Of a stretch of 33,014 nucleotides of DNA, positions 10,056 to 17,895 are shown in pieces; the first letter of the stretch is position 1; each line of letters starts with the position of its first letter. Source of the stretch: Nitrospira sp. (GTDB taxonomy: Bacteria; Nitrospirota; Nitrospiria; Nitrospirales; Nitrospiraceae); assembly GCA_024331045.1 (NCBI GenBank), contig JANDJC010000030.1:1-33014 (forward strand), written 5' to 3'. The notes beneath the pieces are model-generated. The model was not told the origin of the DNA and made no database searches. It saw nothing but the letters and a program-made list of their open reading frames with translations. A program made the translations under genes and the position numbers.

Positions 10056-11257
10056 AGATTCCGCTCCCAATCACTGTGTTCGATCGCGTCCTTCACCTTG
10101 GCCATGAACCGATCGGCCGTAGCTCCGTCGATCACCCGATGGTCGAACGAGAGGCTCAAGTAGGCCATCGACCGGATCGCAATGGCGTCATGGATGACCA
10201 CCGGTCGTTTCTGGACCGCGCCAACCCCCAGGATCGCGATTTGCGGCTGATGAATGATCGGCGTGCTGAACAGGCTGCCGAACCCTCCGTGGTTGGTGAT
10301 CGAGAAGGTCCCTCCCAAGACCTCGTCCGGATTCAATCGTTTGCTCCTCGCCCGTTCCGCCAGGTCGGCGATCTCTTCCGCCAGTTGCATCAAGCCCTTT
10401 CGATCCGCATGCCGCACCACCGGCACGAGCAAGCCGTCCTCCAACGCTGTGGCGATCCCGATGTGGATGTCTTTTTTGATCACGATCCCTTCGTCGCTCC
10501 ACGACGAGTTCATGATGGGAACGTCTCTGATCGCGCGGGCCACCGCCTGGATGACGAACGGCAGATAGGTAAGCGGCCGACCTTCCCGGAATTTGACGAT
10601 CCCCGAAAAGTCCGCTTCAAAGACCGTCGTCACATGGGCGGCGGTCCGTCTGCTGTTGACCATCCGTTCGGCGATGGTCTTCCTCATCAGCGTGAGCGGG
10701 ACAATCTCGTCGCCCGTTTCATGTTCCTTGGTCGTTGCGAACCGCTCGGTGATGGAAACTGATTGCGCCGCCTCTGTGTGGCGATGGGCGATGAAGTCCT
10801 CCACGTCTTTCTTGGTGATCCGGCCTCCGGCGCCGGTTCCTTTTACTTGCGAGAGATCCACGCCATATTGTTTCGCCAGGTGACGGACGGCCGGCGAATA
10901 ATGGAGCGTTGTTTCGGCCTCTGCGCCACCAGCCCCCCTGGTCGCCCGTTCCTCTTCAGCAACGGACTCTCTTGAGCGGACCACAACTCCGCCGACCCGA
11001 TTGATCACTTCAGTTGGAGGCGCGCCATCGATACGGCCCAACACGGTGCCGACCGGCACGGTCTCGCCTTCCTTCACAAGGATCTCGGACAATCGCCCCG
11101 CTGCGGGAGAGGGAATTTCGAGCGCCACCTTTTCGGTCTCGACCTCCAGGAGCGACTGATCCCGTTCGACCATACCACCGACCGGAATGAGCCACTTCAC
11201 GACCGTGCCTTCCGCGATGCTTTCCCCCAATTGGGGCATGAGGATGTCCGTCGCCAT
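10052..11257 (-). CDS. bkdB: Dihydrolipoamide acyltransferase, E2 of a branched-chain 2-oxoacid dehydrogenase complex
   Basis: A 401-residue E2. One lipoyl domain covers about 1-78, with the lipoylated Lys43 in ETEKVALEI. A linker leads to a peripheral subunit-binding domain around 115-155 (SPAVRHLAKQYGVDL, then GTGAGGRITKKDV), and the catalytic domain ends with the HRVIDG motif at His373 and Asp377. It moves the acyl group from E1 to CoA. The long open frame upstream is not coding: ATG 11257 has AGAAGGGA in the right place and lies 19 bp after the E1 beta stop. The E1 genes just upstream and leucine/valine steps downstream favour the branched-chain complex over pyruvate or 2-oxoglutarate dehydrogenase. 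No E3 gene is present, so lipoamide dehydrogenase must come from another locus. Confidence 0.9.
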   Translation of the reverse strand: MATDILMPQLGESIAEGTVVKWLIPVGGMVERDQSLLEVETEKVALEIPSPAAGRLSEILVKEGETVPVGTVLGRIDGAPPTEVINRVGGVVVRSRESVAEEERATRGAGGAEAETTLHYSPAVRHLAKQYGVDLSQVKGTGAGGRITKKDVEDFIAHRHTEAAQSVSITERFATTKEHETGDEIVPLTLMRKTIAERMVNSRRTAAHVTTVFEADFSGIVKFREGRPLTYLPFVIQAVARAIRDVPIMNSSWSDEGIVIKKDIHIGIATALEDGLLVPVVRHADRKGLMQLAEEIADLAERARSKRLNPDEVLGGTFSITNHGGFGSLFSTPIIHQPQIAILGVGAVQKRPVVIHDAIAIRSMAYLSLSFDHRVIDGATADRFMAKVKDAIEHSDWERNL

Positions 11258-11276
11258 GGGTCCCTTCTGATCCCTT

Positions 11277-12269
11277 TCAGTACGCCGCCAGTTTTCTCGC
11301 CGCCGCCACGATGTCGCTGGTTTTCGGCAGAAAAAATTCCTCCAACGGTGTGCTGAACGGCACGGGCGTATCCGGCGCGGCGACACGCAGGATCGGCCCG
11401 TCCAGACTGTCGAAACAGTCTTCCGCAAGCAACGCCGCCAGTTCCGCACCGATGCCGCCGGTTTTGTTGTCCTCGTGCACCATGATGGCCTTACCGGTTT
11501 TCCGGACCGACCCGTAGATCGTGTCCTTATCAAGCGGCATCAAGCTCCGCAGATCCACCACCTCGATGTCGATACCTTCCGCCGCCACCTGTTGCGCCGT
11601 CTCGAGCGCGAGATGCACCATCGCGCCATAGGTGATGACCGAAATATCGTTCCCCGGCCGTCTAATGGCCGCTTGGCCGATCGGCACGATGTAGTCTTCG
11701 CGCGGTAACACCTCTTTGATCCGCCGATAGAGGAACTTGTGCTCGAAATAGATCACGGGGTTGGGATCGCGGATCGCGGCCTTGAGCAACCCCTTCGCGT
11801 CGTAGGGCGTGGAGGGAGCCACCAGCTTGAGCCCCGGCGAATGAAAGAACCAGCCTTCGGGACATTCCGAATGGAAGGGCCCTCCATGGACTCCGCCGCC
11901 GAAGGGAGCACGGATCACCATCGGCACCGGCGCGCCCCAACGATAATGGTTTTTGGCCGCGACCTCGGTAATCTGGTCGAAGGCGCAGGAGATGAAATCC
12001 GCAAACTGCATCTCCACCACCGGCCGTAGCCCCATCATCGCGGCGCCGATCGCCGCGCCGACGAAACCCGACTCGGAAAGCGGCGTATCCAACACCCGCC
12101 ACTCACCGTACTTCTCGATAAAGCCCTCGGTGATCTTGAAGGCCCCCCCATAGGTACCGATGTCCTCGCCCATCAGGAACACCCGTTCGTCCCTGGTCAT
12201 TTCCTCGTCCAGCGCCTGCGAAATGGCCTCCAGATAGGTGACCTCGGTCGATGCCGTGCCTGTGCTCAT
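11277..12269 (-). CDS. bkdA2: 2-oxoisovalerate dehydrogenase E1 component, beta subunit
   Basis: A 330-residue transketolase-like E1 beta. It starts with TYLEAISQALDEEM and the GEDIGTYGGAFKIT block; FGGGVHGGPFHSE and the C-terminal transketolase domain (VVDLRSLMPLD, VHEDNKTGG) are in their usual places. With E1 alpha it forms the ThDP-dependent heterotetramer that decarboxylates branched-chain 2-oxoacids. ATG 12269 overlaps the E1 alpha stop as ATGA and has GAGGTGG upstream, so translation is coupled; the longer open frame up to 12470 is not needed. Substrate (branched-chain rather than pyruvate) is inferred mainly from the neighbouring leucine and mutase genes. Confidence 0.91.
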   Translation of the reverse strand: MSTGTASTEVTYLEAISQALDEEMTRDERVFLMGEDIGTYGGAFKITEGFIEKYGEWRVLDTPLSESGFVGAAIGAAMMGLRPVVEMQFADFISCAFDQITEVAAKNHYRWGAPVPMVIRAPFGGGVHGGPFHSECPEGWFFHSPGLKLVAPSTPYDAKGLLKAAIRDPNPVIYFEHKFLYRRIKEVLPREDYIVPIGQAAIRRPGNDISVITYGAMVHLALETAQQVAAEGIDIEVVDLRSLMPLDKDTIYGSVRKTGKAIMVHEDNKTGGIGAELAALLAEDCFDSLDGPILRVAAPDTPVPFSTPLEEFFLPKTSDIVAAARKLAAY

Positions 12270-13267
12270 GGTTCCACCTCGTCGGGATTTGCAAAGACCC
12301 CCTCCAACACTTCCCGTCCTTCGGGTAACGGACTCTGCTCGGCGAACTCCAACCCCGCGTCGATTTCCTTCTGCACCCTGAGACCGACTTCGCGGAAGTG
12401 GGCCTCGTCGGCATAGCCCAGTTCGAGCAACCGTTGCTCGGCCCTGAGGATCGGATCTTTCTTTTTCCATTCTTCCAACAGCTCGCGGGGCACGTACTTG
12501 GCCGCGTCATGTTCCGAATGGCCGTGCATCCTCATGGTCTTAAATTCCAGAAACGTCGGTCCCTCCCCCGCGCGGGCCCGCGCGATAGCCCGTTTGGCCG
12601 CGAGAAACACGGCGGCCACGTCGTTTCCATCCACGATTTCACCCGGCATCCCATAGGCCTTCGCCCGATCGACGACGTCGGCGATCGCCATCTGGAGACG
12701 GATTGGCGTGGAATAGGCATATTGATTGTTGTTACAGAAGAACACGACCGGGAGTTTGCGCACCGAGGCGAAGTTCATCGCCTCGTGAAAGTCGCCGCGA
12801 CTTGTGCCGCCGTCTCCGGTTCCGGTGAAGACGACGCGTCGCTCACCCCTGATTTTGAACGCCAGCGCCGCTCCCGCCGCGACCGGCAGGTTGTCGGCAA
12901 GGTGGCTCACGAAGCCGATGATGCCGCGTTTTAAGTCTCCCATGTGGACATTGCCGTCCTTCCCCTTGGTCGGGCCGGTCCGTTTGCCCAGATACTGGGC
13001 CAGCACTTCGCCCGGCGTGATGCCGCGAATCAAGAAGGCGCCCATGTCCCGATGGAACGGCGCGATCACATCGTCCCGTTCGAGGGCCGAGGCATAGCCG
13101 ACGGCAATTGCCTCCATCCCATGACTGGTGTAACAGCCACCGACGATCCGCCCCTGACGATAGAGGGCGGAGATCCGGTCCTCCAACGATCTGGTGAGGC
13201 GGAGGTAGTAATACATTTGGAGCCACTCGGCCCGTTTGATGTCGCTGACGACGTCGGCTCGGTCCAT
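12266..13267 (-). CDS. bkdA1: 2-oxoisovalerate dehydrogenase E1 component, alpha subunit
   Basis: A 333-residue ThDP-dependent E1 alpha. The ThDP/Mg motif runs from GDGGTSRGDFHEA to FCNNNQYAYSTP, preceded by GCYTSHGMEAIAVGYA and the HRDMGAFLIRG substrate loop; MRMHGHSEHD follows near the C-terminus. It catalyses decarboxylation of the 2-oxoacid and acylation of the E2 lipoyl group. The start at 13267 has a strong AAGGAGG. It is the first gene of an E1 alpha, E1 beta, E2 set with overlapping or 19-bp junctions, 51 bp after the phosphoribosyltransferase-like gene. Pyruvate or acetoin dehydrogenase E1 is the alternative; branched-chain use is inferred from context. Confidence 0.9.
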   Translation of the reverse strand: MDRADVVSDIKRAEWLQMYYYLRLTRSLEDRISALYRQGRIVGGCYTSHGMEAIAVGYASALERDDVIAPFHRDMGAFLIRGITPGEVLAQYLGKRTGPTKGKDGNVHMGDLKRGIIGFVSHLADNLPVAAGAALAFKIRGERRVVFTGTGDGGTSRGDFHEAMNFASVRKLPVVFFCNNNQYAYSTPIRLQMAIADVVDRAKAYGMPGEIVDGNDVAAVFLAAKRAIARARAGEGPTFLEFKTMRMHGHSEHDAAKYVPRELLEEWKKKDPILRAEQRLLELGYADEAHFREVGLRVQKEIDAGLEFAEQSPLPEGREVLEGVFANPDEVEP

Positions 13268-13318
13268 AGGTCCCTCCTTACATCCCTCCTCGCCAACCCG
13301 TGAACGGTCGTTCCGTCG

Positions 13319-14071
13319 CTACAGGGCCGGCATTTCCCTCCATGACAGCATCGGACCATCCTGCCGGCACAAGGGACAGTCCATCGGCTCCCACTGCGGC
13401 ATCGAAAGGTCCACCGTGTAATAAAAGGGATAGGTGCTCATCAGTTCGTCCATCAACGGAAACTGCCCGCTGTCGCGGCGGGCGAAGACCGCCATGCCGG
13501 CCAGGATCCCTCCATGGTCTGTGATGACGTTGCCGAGTTTTCTCACACACTGGCCGCGCGTGGTGACATCGTTGAGCGAGAGAAACCGCTCACCGGCATG
13601 GATGGTTCCGCCAGCGATGTCCGTCCCGATCCGGCCGGTTTCACTATTGTATGGAGTGAGGATGACCCGCAGAGGCATCCGGCCCCCCATCTGTTCGGCA
13701 ACGGCCGTCGCCAATGTTTGGGCGGCGGAGGTCGTGGCGACGATCCCGGCGAGGGGCCGGTCATGAAACGTCCGGTCGATCCAGTCAGCCATGTCGCGCG
13801 CGATCGGCGTGATCAGGTCCTGAAACCGGGCGATGGATTCGAATCGCAGGTACGTCGCCGTGTGGTGGCCGGACACCGTTTCGACGTGGGTCTCAAAGAA
13901 GACCGACCGGGAGCGACAGAGAATAGCGAGCAACTCTTCCAGGGAGAAGTTGCTGTGGGGCCCTGGTCGAACGATGGCCTTGAGTTTGGCTTCAATGTCC
14001 GGGCTTGCATAGAGGTCGAGATGGCGGCGTGTCAATTCTTCGAGTGCCATCCGATCCATCATCGTGGTCAT
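13319..14071 (-). CDS. PyrE-like phosphoribosyltransferase homologue, function unknown
   Basis: A 250-residue protein resembling orotate phosphoribosyltransferase in overall layout. An N-terminal FETHVETVSGHHT stretch looks like the PyrE hood region. A central LAGIVATTSAAQTLATAVA segment follows, then FLSLNDVTTRGQC in the place of the PRPP loop. The usual loop has two acidic residues before the TTG; here they are Asn-Asp and the Gly is preceded by Arg, so PRPP binding may be altered. A Cys pair (DCPLC) lies near the C-terminus. The start at 14071 has a perfect AAGGAGG. It lies 80 bp after the fumarylacetoacetate hydrolase gene and 51 bp before E1 alpha, with no other pyrimidine gene near. Substrate and role in a catabolic operon are unknown. 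Confidence 0.65.
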   Translation of the reverse strand: MTTMMDRMALEELTRRHLDLYASPDIEAKLKAIVRPGPHSNFSLEELLAILCRSRSVFFETHVETVSGHHTATYLRFESIARFQDLITPIARDMADWIDRTFHDRPLAGIVATTSAAQTLATAVAEQMGGRMPLRVILTPYNSETGRIGTDIAGGTIHAGERFLSLNDVTTRGQCVRKLGNVITDHGGILAGMAVFARRDSGQFPLMDELMSTYPFYYTVDLSMPQWEPMDCPLCRQDGPMLSWREMPAL

Positions 14072-14151
14072 GGCCGCCTCCTTTCTCTTCTGCCTGTGTG
14101 TCGTTCGTTCCCGTCATTCCGCCCCCATCTTGTCCTCTCACGCTTGTCCTC

Positions 14152-15135
14152 TCACGCCGCGCCCACCACCCTGGTTCGTAAGACGCCAATCGGCTGAATC
14201 TCCAGTTCCACCACGTCACCGGGTTTCAGGTACCGATCGAATTCGAGCCCGCAGCCCCCTCCCACCGTGCCCGATCCGAACACGTCGCCGGGATAGAGTG
14301 GCTCGCCCCGCGAGACGTGGGCGATCATCTGCGGGAACGACCAGTGGATCGTTCCAAAACATCCCCGTGACCATTCTTCTCCGTTGACCCGCGCCACCAT
14401 CGTGAGCGAATTGAGATCGGCGATTTCGTCCGGCGTCACCAGGCAAGGGCCGAGCGCGGTCGCGAAGTCCTTCCCCTTCGCCGGCCCCAATCGACAGGCC
14501 ATCTCTCGAAATTGAATGTCGCGCGCGCTGAAGTCGTTCATGATCGTGTAGCCCGCGATGTAGTCCGGCGCATCCCGTTCGGCAATGTCCCGACCGCCTT
14601 TTCCGATCACGCAGGCCAGTTCCAACTCATAGTCCAATTTCGTGGTCTCCAAGGGCCAAGGCAGGTCCTCATCCGGCCCGATGATCGTGCGTGGATTGCC
14701 CTTGTAATAGACGGGAGCTTGGTACCATTCGGGCGGGATCGGCTGTCCTCGTTTTTTCGACGTGGCGGCGATATGGGCTTCAAACGCGATGAAGTCACGC
14801 AGCGACGGAGGGTTGGGCAAGGGCGCGGCAAGCTGCACCGTCTCCAACTGATACCAGACCATTTCGCCCGACGGCCCCCTGGCCTTGGAGCCGAGCAAGA
14901 CCGCATAGTCCACGGCCCGACGTGCCGCCGCCATGGTCGAGGCCTCGCCTTCCAGAAACTCCAACATGGTTGCCGGCACCTGGGCGTTGGCCAACCGAGA
15001 GGGTTGCGCCTCTCCTTGATCCTTGAGCCAACGAGCATAGGCCATGTTGATGTCGATAACCTGAGAGTCGTAGAGAGCCCCCACCCTCGTAAAGGTTCCC
15101 ACCGGCGTGACGACCCGAAAACTGACCAGTTTCAT
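14152..15135 (-). CDS. Fumarylacetoacetate hydrolase family protein (fumarylacetoacetase)
   Basis: A 327-residue FAH-family protein. The metal-binding Glu pair lies in LDYELELACVIG, followed by NDFSARDIQ with the next acidic ligand, and FGSGTVGGGCGLE near the end. It would split fumarylacetoacetate into fumarate and acetoacetate, the last step of tyrosine degradation. The gene starts with an ATGA overlap onto the homogentisate dioxygenase stop, with GGAGC upstream, so the two are coupled; this neighbour is the main reason to prefer fumarylacetoacetase over other FAH-family activities such as acylpyruvase. No maleylacetoacetate isomerase gene is seen between or around them, so either isomerisation is encoded elsewhere or this enzyme accepts the cis isomer. 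Confidence 0.9.
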   Translation of the reverse strand: MKLVSFRVVTPVGTFTRVGALYDSQVIDINMAYARWLKDQGEAQPSRLANAQVPATMLEFLEGEASTMAAARRAVDYAVLLGSKARGPSGEMVWYQLETVQLAAPLPNPPSLRDFIAFEAHIAATSKKRGQPIPPEWYQAPVYYKGNPRTIIGPDEDLPWPLETTKLDYELELACVIGKGGRDIAERDAPDYIAGYTIMNDFSARDIQFREMACRLGPAKGKDFATALGPCLVTPDEIADLNSLTMVARVNGEEWSRGCFGTIHWSFPQMIAHVSRGEPLYPGDVFGSGTVGGGCGLEFDRYLKPGDVVELEIQPIGVLRTRVVGAA

Positions 15136-16241
15136 CCTTTGCTCCAGCTCATGGCGTAGTCGTCGACTTCCACCATTTCCATCTGCGGTTCCACTTCGAA
15201 GGGCGACCGAGATTCGATCATCACGGCCACTTCATTCGTGTGGGTCTTTCCCTTGGCCGCCTGCACGGCTTGCGGCTGCGGTCCATGGTGAATGCCCTGA
15301 GGATGCAACGTCAGCATACCTGGTTCAATGCCTGCACGACTGAAGAACTCTCCCTGGTGATAGAACAACACCTCGTCGTAATCCATGTTGCGGTGATAGA
15401 ACGGGACGCGCAGGGCTTCCGGATCCGTTTCAAGTGGCCTCGGCGCAAAGGTGGACACGAGGCACCCTCCGGCCCGAAAGGTGACATGGACACTCGGCGG
15501 CAAATGGTAGCGAGGGCTCGTGACCGGCCGGAAATCGCGCACGTTCAACTTGGCGACCCAGAGATCGCCTTTCCATCCGACGACGTCCATCGGATAGAAG
15601 GGATAGACCACGCGGGTAACGGTGCCCCGCCGCTTGATCAATACCTCCCACTGTCGGTCTTCCACCTCCGGCTGCTCCACCGCTTCCAATTCGGGAGTCA
15701 CCAACACACCCTTGTCGAACAAGGCATGGTGACCCAAGGGGCCTCGATCCGGCATACCGATCGGCTCTGGTGTCTCGACGATCAAGCCATACGCTGGTCC
15801 ATCGTCCACATGAACCCGATAGGTCGTCCCTTTCGGGATAACGACATAGTCTCCCGCCTCACAGGGCAGGACTCCGTAGTCCGTCTCGAATCGCCCCCGC
15901 CCTCTATGCACAAACCACAGTTCGTCGCCGTCCCCATTGCGGATGAAAGAGGCCATGGTCTCCTTTAGACGTACCACCGACAGGCACGCATCATGGCTTT
16001 TCATCACCGGGATTGCCTCACCGTCCTGGACCGGCCTGTTCCCTTCCCACAGTTTCGTGCACGCAAAGGCGCGTGGCTTCAATGGCCCTTCGATTCTGAC
16101 CCAGGCGGTCGGAGGATGGGTGTGATAGAGATGCGAGGCTGGACCCTTGAACCCATCCCGTCCATGTTCTTCCTCGTGGAGTCCGTCCGGAATTCCGACA
16201 TGGGCCTGGTTAGGAGTCTTCCCCTTTCTCAGGAGATACAT
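15132..16241 (-). CDS. hmgA: Homogentisate 1,2-dioxygenase
   Basis: A 369-residue cupin-fold Fe(II) dioxygenase that opens the homogentisate ring to maleylacetoacetate. Family marks are GDELWFVHRGRG and GDYVVIPKGTTYRV in the first cupin, and FYHRNMDYDEVLFYH and HPQGIHHGPQP carrying the iron ligands in the second. It is shorter than human HGD (445 residues) but of the size seen in many bacteria. The start at 16241 follows an exceptionally long Shine-Dalgarno: AGGAGGTGATCC, twelve bases complementary to the 16S rRNA tail, 7 nt from the core to the ATG. The HPPD-like gene lies 44 bp upstream and the FAH gene overlaps downstream, so consecutive tyrosine steps are encoded together. Confidence 0.93.
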   Translation of the reverse strand: MYLLRKGKTPNQAHVGIPDGLHEEEHGRDGFKGPASHLYHTHPPTAWVRIEGPLKPRAFACTKLWEGNRPVQDGEAIPVMKSHDACLSVVRLKETMASFIRNGDGDELWFVHRGRGRFETDYGVLPCEAGDYVVIPKGTTYRVHVDDGPAYGLIVETPEPIGMPDRGPLGHHALFDKGVLVTPELEAVEQPEVEDRQWEVLIKRRGTVTRVVYPFYPMDVVGWKGDLWVAKLNVRDFRPVTSPRYHLPPSVHVTFRAGGCLVSTFAPRPLETDPEALRVPFYHRNMDYDEVLFYHQGEFFSRAGIEPGMLTLHPQGIHHGPQPQAVQAAKGKTHTNEVAVMIESRSPFEVEPQMEMVEVDDYAMSWSKG

Positions 16242-16285
16242 CGGATCACCTCCTCTCCCACAATGGCTCAGGTCACGGGTTCAGG

Positions 16286-16879
16286 TCACGAGGCCTGCTT
16301 CAACTCTTTCTTGTCTTTCTTGCCGGGCAGCGGCAACGAATCGTAATCGACGATCGTTTCTGTTCGCCCCCCCTCCTGCTCTCGCTCGATGTCCCGATAC
16401 AGTGATTCCACCGTGCTTCTTACGAAGGTCTTGGCCTTTTCTCCGCCATGCTCTCGTTGGATCAACTCAATGAAGACCCCGCTCCGGGGGAAGATCGGCA
16501 GGGTAAACCGTTGCCTCAAGGGACCGAAGCCGTCCCGTCCCTCCTTGACCGGCCCGGTAAAGCGGACCCCATGGGCCTCCCATTCCTGGCAGGTTGCATC
16601 GATGTCGTCCACTTCGATGGCGAAGTGCTGGACCCCTTGCCCGTATTTGTCGATGAAGTCGTTGATCTGCGACCGCATCGCCTTGTCACGGCCCTGCATG
16701 AGGGCGATCCTCGCGTTACCGCTCTGAACCACGACCGTATCCATGGAGGACTTCTCAGTGCCCACATCACGAGCCGACCAGAGCACTTCAAATCCCAGGA
16801 TTTTGGTGAAGAGGAATTCGGCGGCCTCGAGGTTTTCTACGCAGAGGGTAATGTGGTCAATCCCTCTTACCTGACGCAT
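16286..16879 (-). CDS. Half-length 4-hydroxyphenylpyruvate dioxygenase-like VOC protein
   Basis: A 197-residue VOC-superfamily protein that resembles only the catalytic C-terminal half of HPPD. The three expected Fe(II) ligands are His9 (GIDHITL), His85 (GVQHFAIEVDD) and Glu138 (VFIELIQRE). After the last ligand, the segment VESLYRDIEREQ (about 154-165) matches the C-terminal gate helix of HPPD. Normal HPPD is about 350 residues, with a non-catalytic VOC half in front. It is the first gene of the operon, next to homogentisate dioxygenase, so conversion of 4-hydroxyphenylpyruvate to homogentisate is the natural guess. The start at 16879 has AAGGAGG. A charged tail of about 30 residues ends the protein. 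Another single-domain VOC dioxygenase is possible. Confidence 0.72.
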   Translation of the reverse strand: MRQVRGIDHITLCVENLEAAEFLFTKILGFEVLWSARDVGTEKSSMDTVVVQSGNARIALMQGRDKAMRSQINDFIDKYGQGVQHFAIEVDDIDATCQEWEAHGVRFTGPVKEGRDGFGPLRQRFTLPIFPRSGVFIELIQREHGGEKAKTFVRSTVESLYRDIEREQEGGRTETIVDYDSLPLPGKKDKKELKQAS

Positions 16880-16917
16880 GGCGGCCTCCTTGTGGCAGGA
16901 AGGGGTTAACTATATTT

Positions 16918-16935
16918 TGTTATCGGATGATAGCA
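16918..16935. promoter_or_regulatory. Palindromic operator candidate over the operon -10 box
   Basis: TGTTATC, four bases GGAT, then GATAGCA: 7-bp arms with a single mismatch. It covers the -10 box of the minus-strand promoter and its likely start site, so a bound protein would block initiation. A further perfect half-site GATAACA lies at 17050-17056, just downstream of the plus-strand promoter candidate. The HTH regulator encoded at 17896 is the obvious binder; this link is inferred. Confidence 0.45.
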
Positions 16936-16957
16936 CATCTATATTATTCGGTGTCAA
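16927..16957 (-). promoter_or_regulatory. Promoter of the amino acid catabolic operon
   Basis: On the minus strand TTGACA (16952-16957) is a perfect -35 box and TATCAT (16927-16932) is a -10 box preceded by TGC, an extended -10. The spacer is 19 bp, longer than ideal, which the extended -10 could offset. Transcription would start near 16920, about 40 nt before the HPPD-like gene. No other clear promoter is seen in the 16 kb of same-strand genes that follow. Confidence 0.6.
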
Positions 16958-17009
16958 TTCTGATCGTGTAAAAATTTCTCTCATCTTGAACCATGTATTT
17001 TGTATTGTG

Positions 17010-17039
17010 TGGACGCTCATTATTGCAGTAACATAGAAT
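17010..17039 (+). promoter_or_regulatory. Candidate promoter of the plus-strand oxidase-regulator-dehydrogenase genes
   Basis: TGGACG (17010-17015) and TAGAAT (17034-17039, five of six consensus bases) with an 18-bp spacer. It would start transcription near 17046, about 90 nt before the first plus-strand gene. The -35 match is only four of six. The surrounding intergenic DNA is clearly more AT-rich than the rest of the window. Confidence 0.4.
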
Positions 17040-17138
17040 CATGTCTCGTGATAACATTTTTCTATCATTCTTCCTTTCGTCATGCCAGCTCAAGCTGCAT
17101 CGACGGCCATGTCGAAGCTTGCGACTCGGAGGTGTCCC

Positions 17139-17867
17139 ATGACCTTCCACGACGACATGCGACGCATCGTGTTGGCGCACGGCGCCGTCAACAACCAATA
17201 CTTGCGGCGGTTCCGATCCGGTGATCTGTCCGACCAGGAATTCTGTGACTTCGCCGTCGAGTTCTATAACTTCGCTCGGTTTTTCCCTCAGATCCTCGCC
17301 TCGCAACTGGTGAACACGGAGGACGAGCGGATCGCCGACGAACTGACGAGGGTGCTCTACTCGGAGCTGGGCAATGGCGACCCCGCCCATCGCCATGAAC
17401 TGTTGTACCGGAAGTTTCTCCGATCAGTGGGCATCGACGTGCATAGCGCCATGACGAGGCCCATGTTGCCTTCCACCCGCGCCTACATCGAGGGCATGCA
17501 ACGGCTTTATAGCGATGGAAATCACGCCAAGGCCCTCGGCGCCTCCTTCGGATTGGAAAACATGGCCATCACGATGTGGGATCATCTGATCCCAGGGTTA
17601 ACGATCCTGAAAGCTTCGCGGTATCCCGACATGGACCTCACCTACTTCACGTTCCATCGCGAACTCGAATCGACGCACGAGCAGGCGATGAAAGAGGCGG
17701 TGGCGGCGGCGGAGCACAGTGCCGGTGACGGTTTGCCGATCGAGGATCAAGCGGCGTTTCGGGAAGGTGTCGTGGCGGTCTTGAACTACCTCGAAGGGTT
17801 TTGGTTGGGCCTCGATCGTCTTGCGCCGGACAGAGCAACGAGGCGGGAGCAGCATCAAGCCGCCTGA
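17139..17867 (+). CDS. Heme-oxygenase-like diiron oxidase homologue (CADD/PqqC/TenA fold)
   Basis: A 242-residue, probably all-helical protein of the HDO (CADD/PqqC-like) superfamily. Candidate metal ligands are Glu76 and His84 (or His86) in YSELGNGDPAHRHE, Glu140 in FGLENM, and His173, Glu177 and His180 in FHRELESTH. This closely mirrors, from memory, chlamydial CADD (Glu81, His88, Glu142, His174, Asp178, His181). Tyr21 and Tyr169 fall near CADD Tyr27 and Tyr170, but no Lys is seen ten residues after Glu140, where CADD has its amino donor Lys152. The start at 17139 is supported by GGAGGT; the frame is open up to 17082. It is the first of three plus-strand genes. Function may be pABA formation or another oxidation; not established. 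Confidence 0.72.
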   Translation: MTFHDDMRRIVLAHGAVNNQYLRRFRSGDLSDQEFCDFAVEFYNFARFFPQILASQLVNTEDERIADELTRVLYSELGNGDPAHRHELLYRKFLRSVGIDVHSAMTRPMLPSTRAYIEGMQRLYSDGNHAKALGASFGLENMAITMWDHLIPGLTILKASRYPDMDLTYFTFHRELESTHEQAMKEAVAAAEHSAGDGLPIEDQAAFREGVVAVLNYLEGFWLGLDRLAPDRATRREQHQAA

Positions 17868-17895
17868 CGCCGCTCGATCACAGACACGAGGGACC

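Noticed and set aside
16269..16290. Direct repeat CAGGTCACG, two copies 13 bp apart, between the HPPD-like gene and hmgA
   Set aside because: Only two short copies, one overlapping the HPPD-like stop codon; most likely chance or a small duplication, with no link to a known site.
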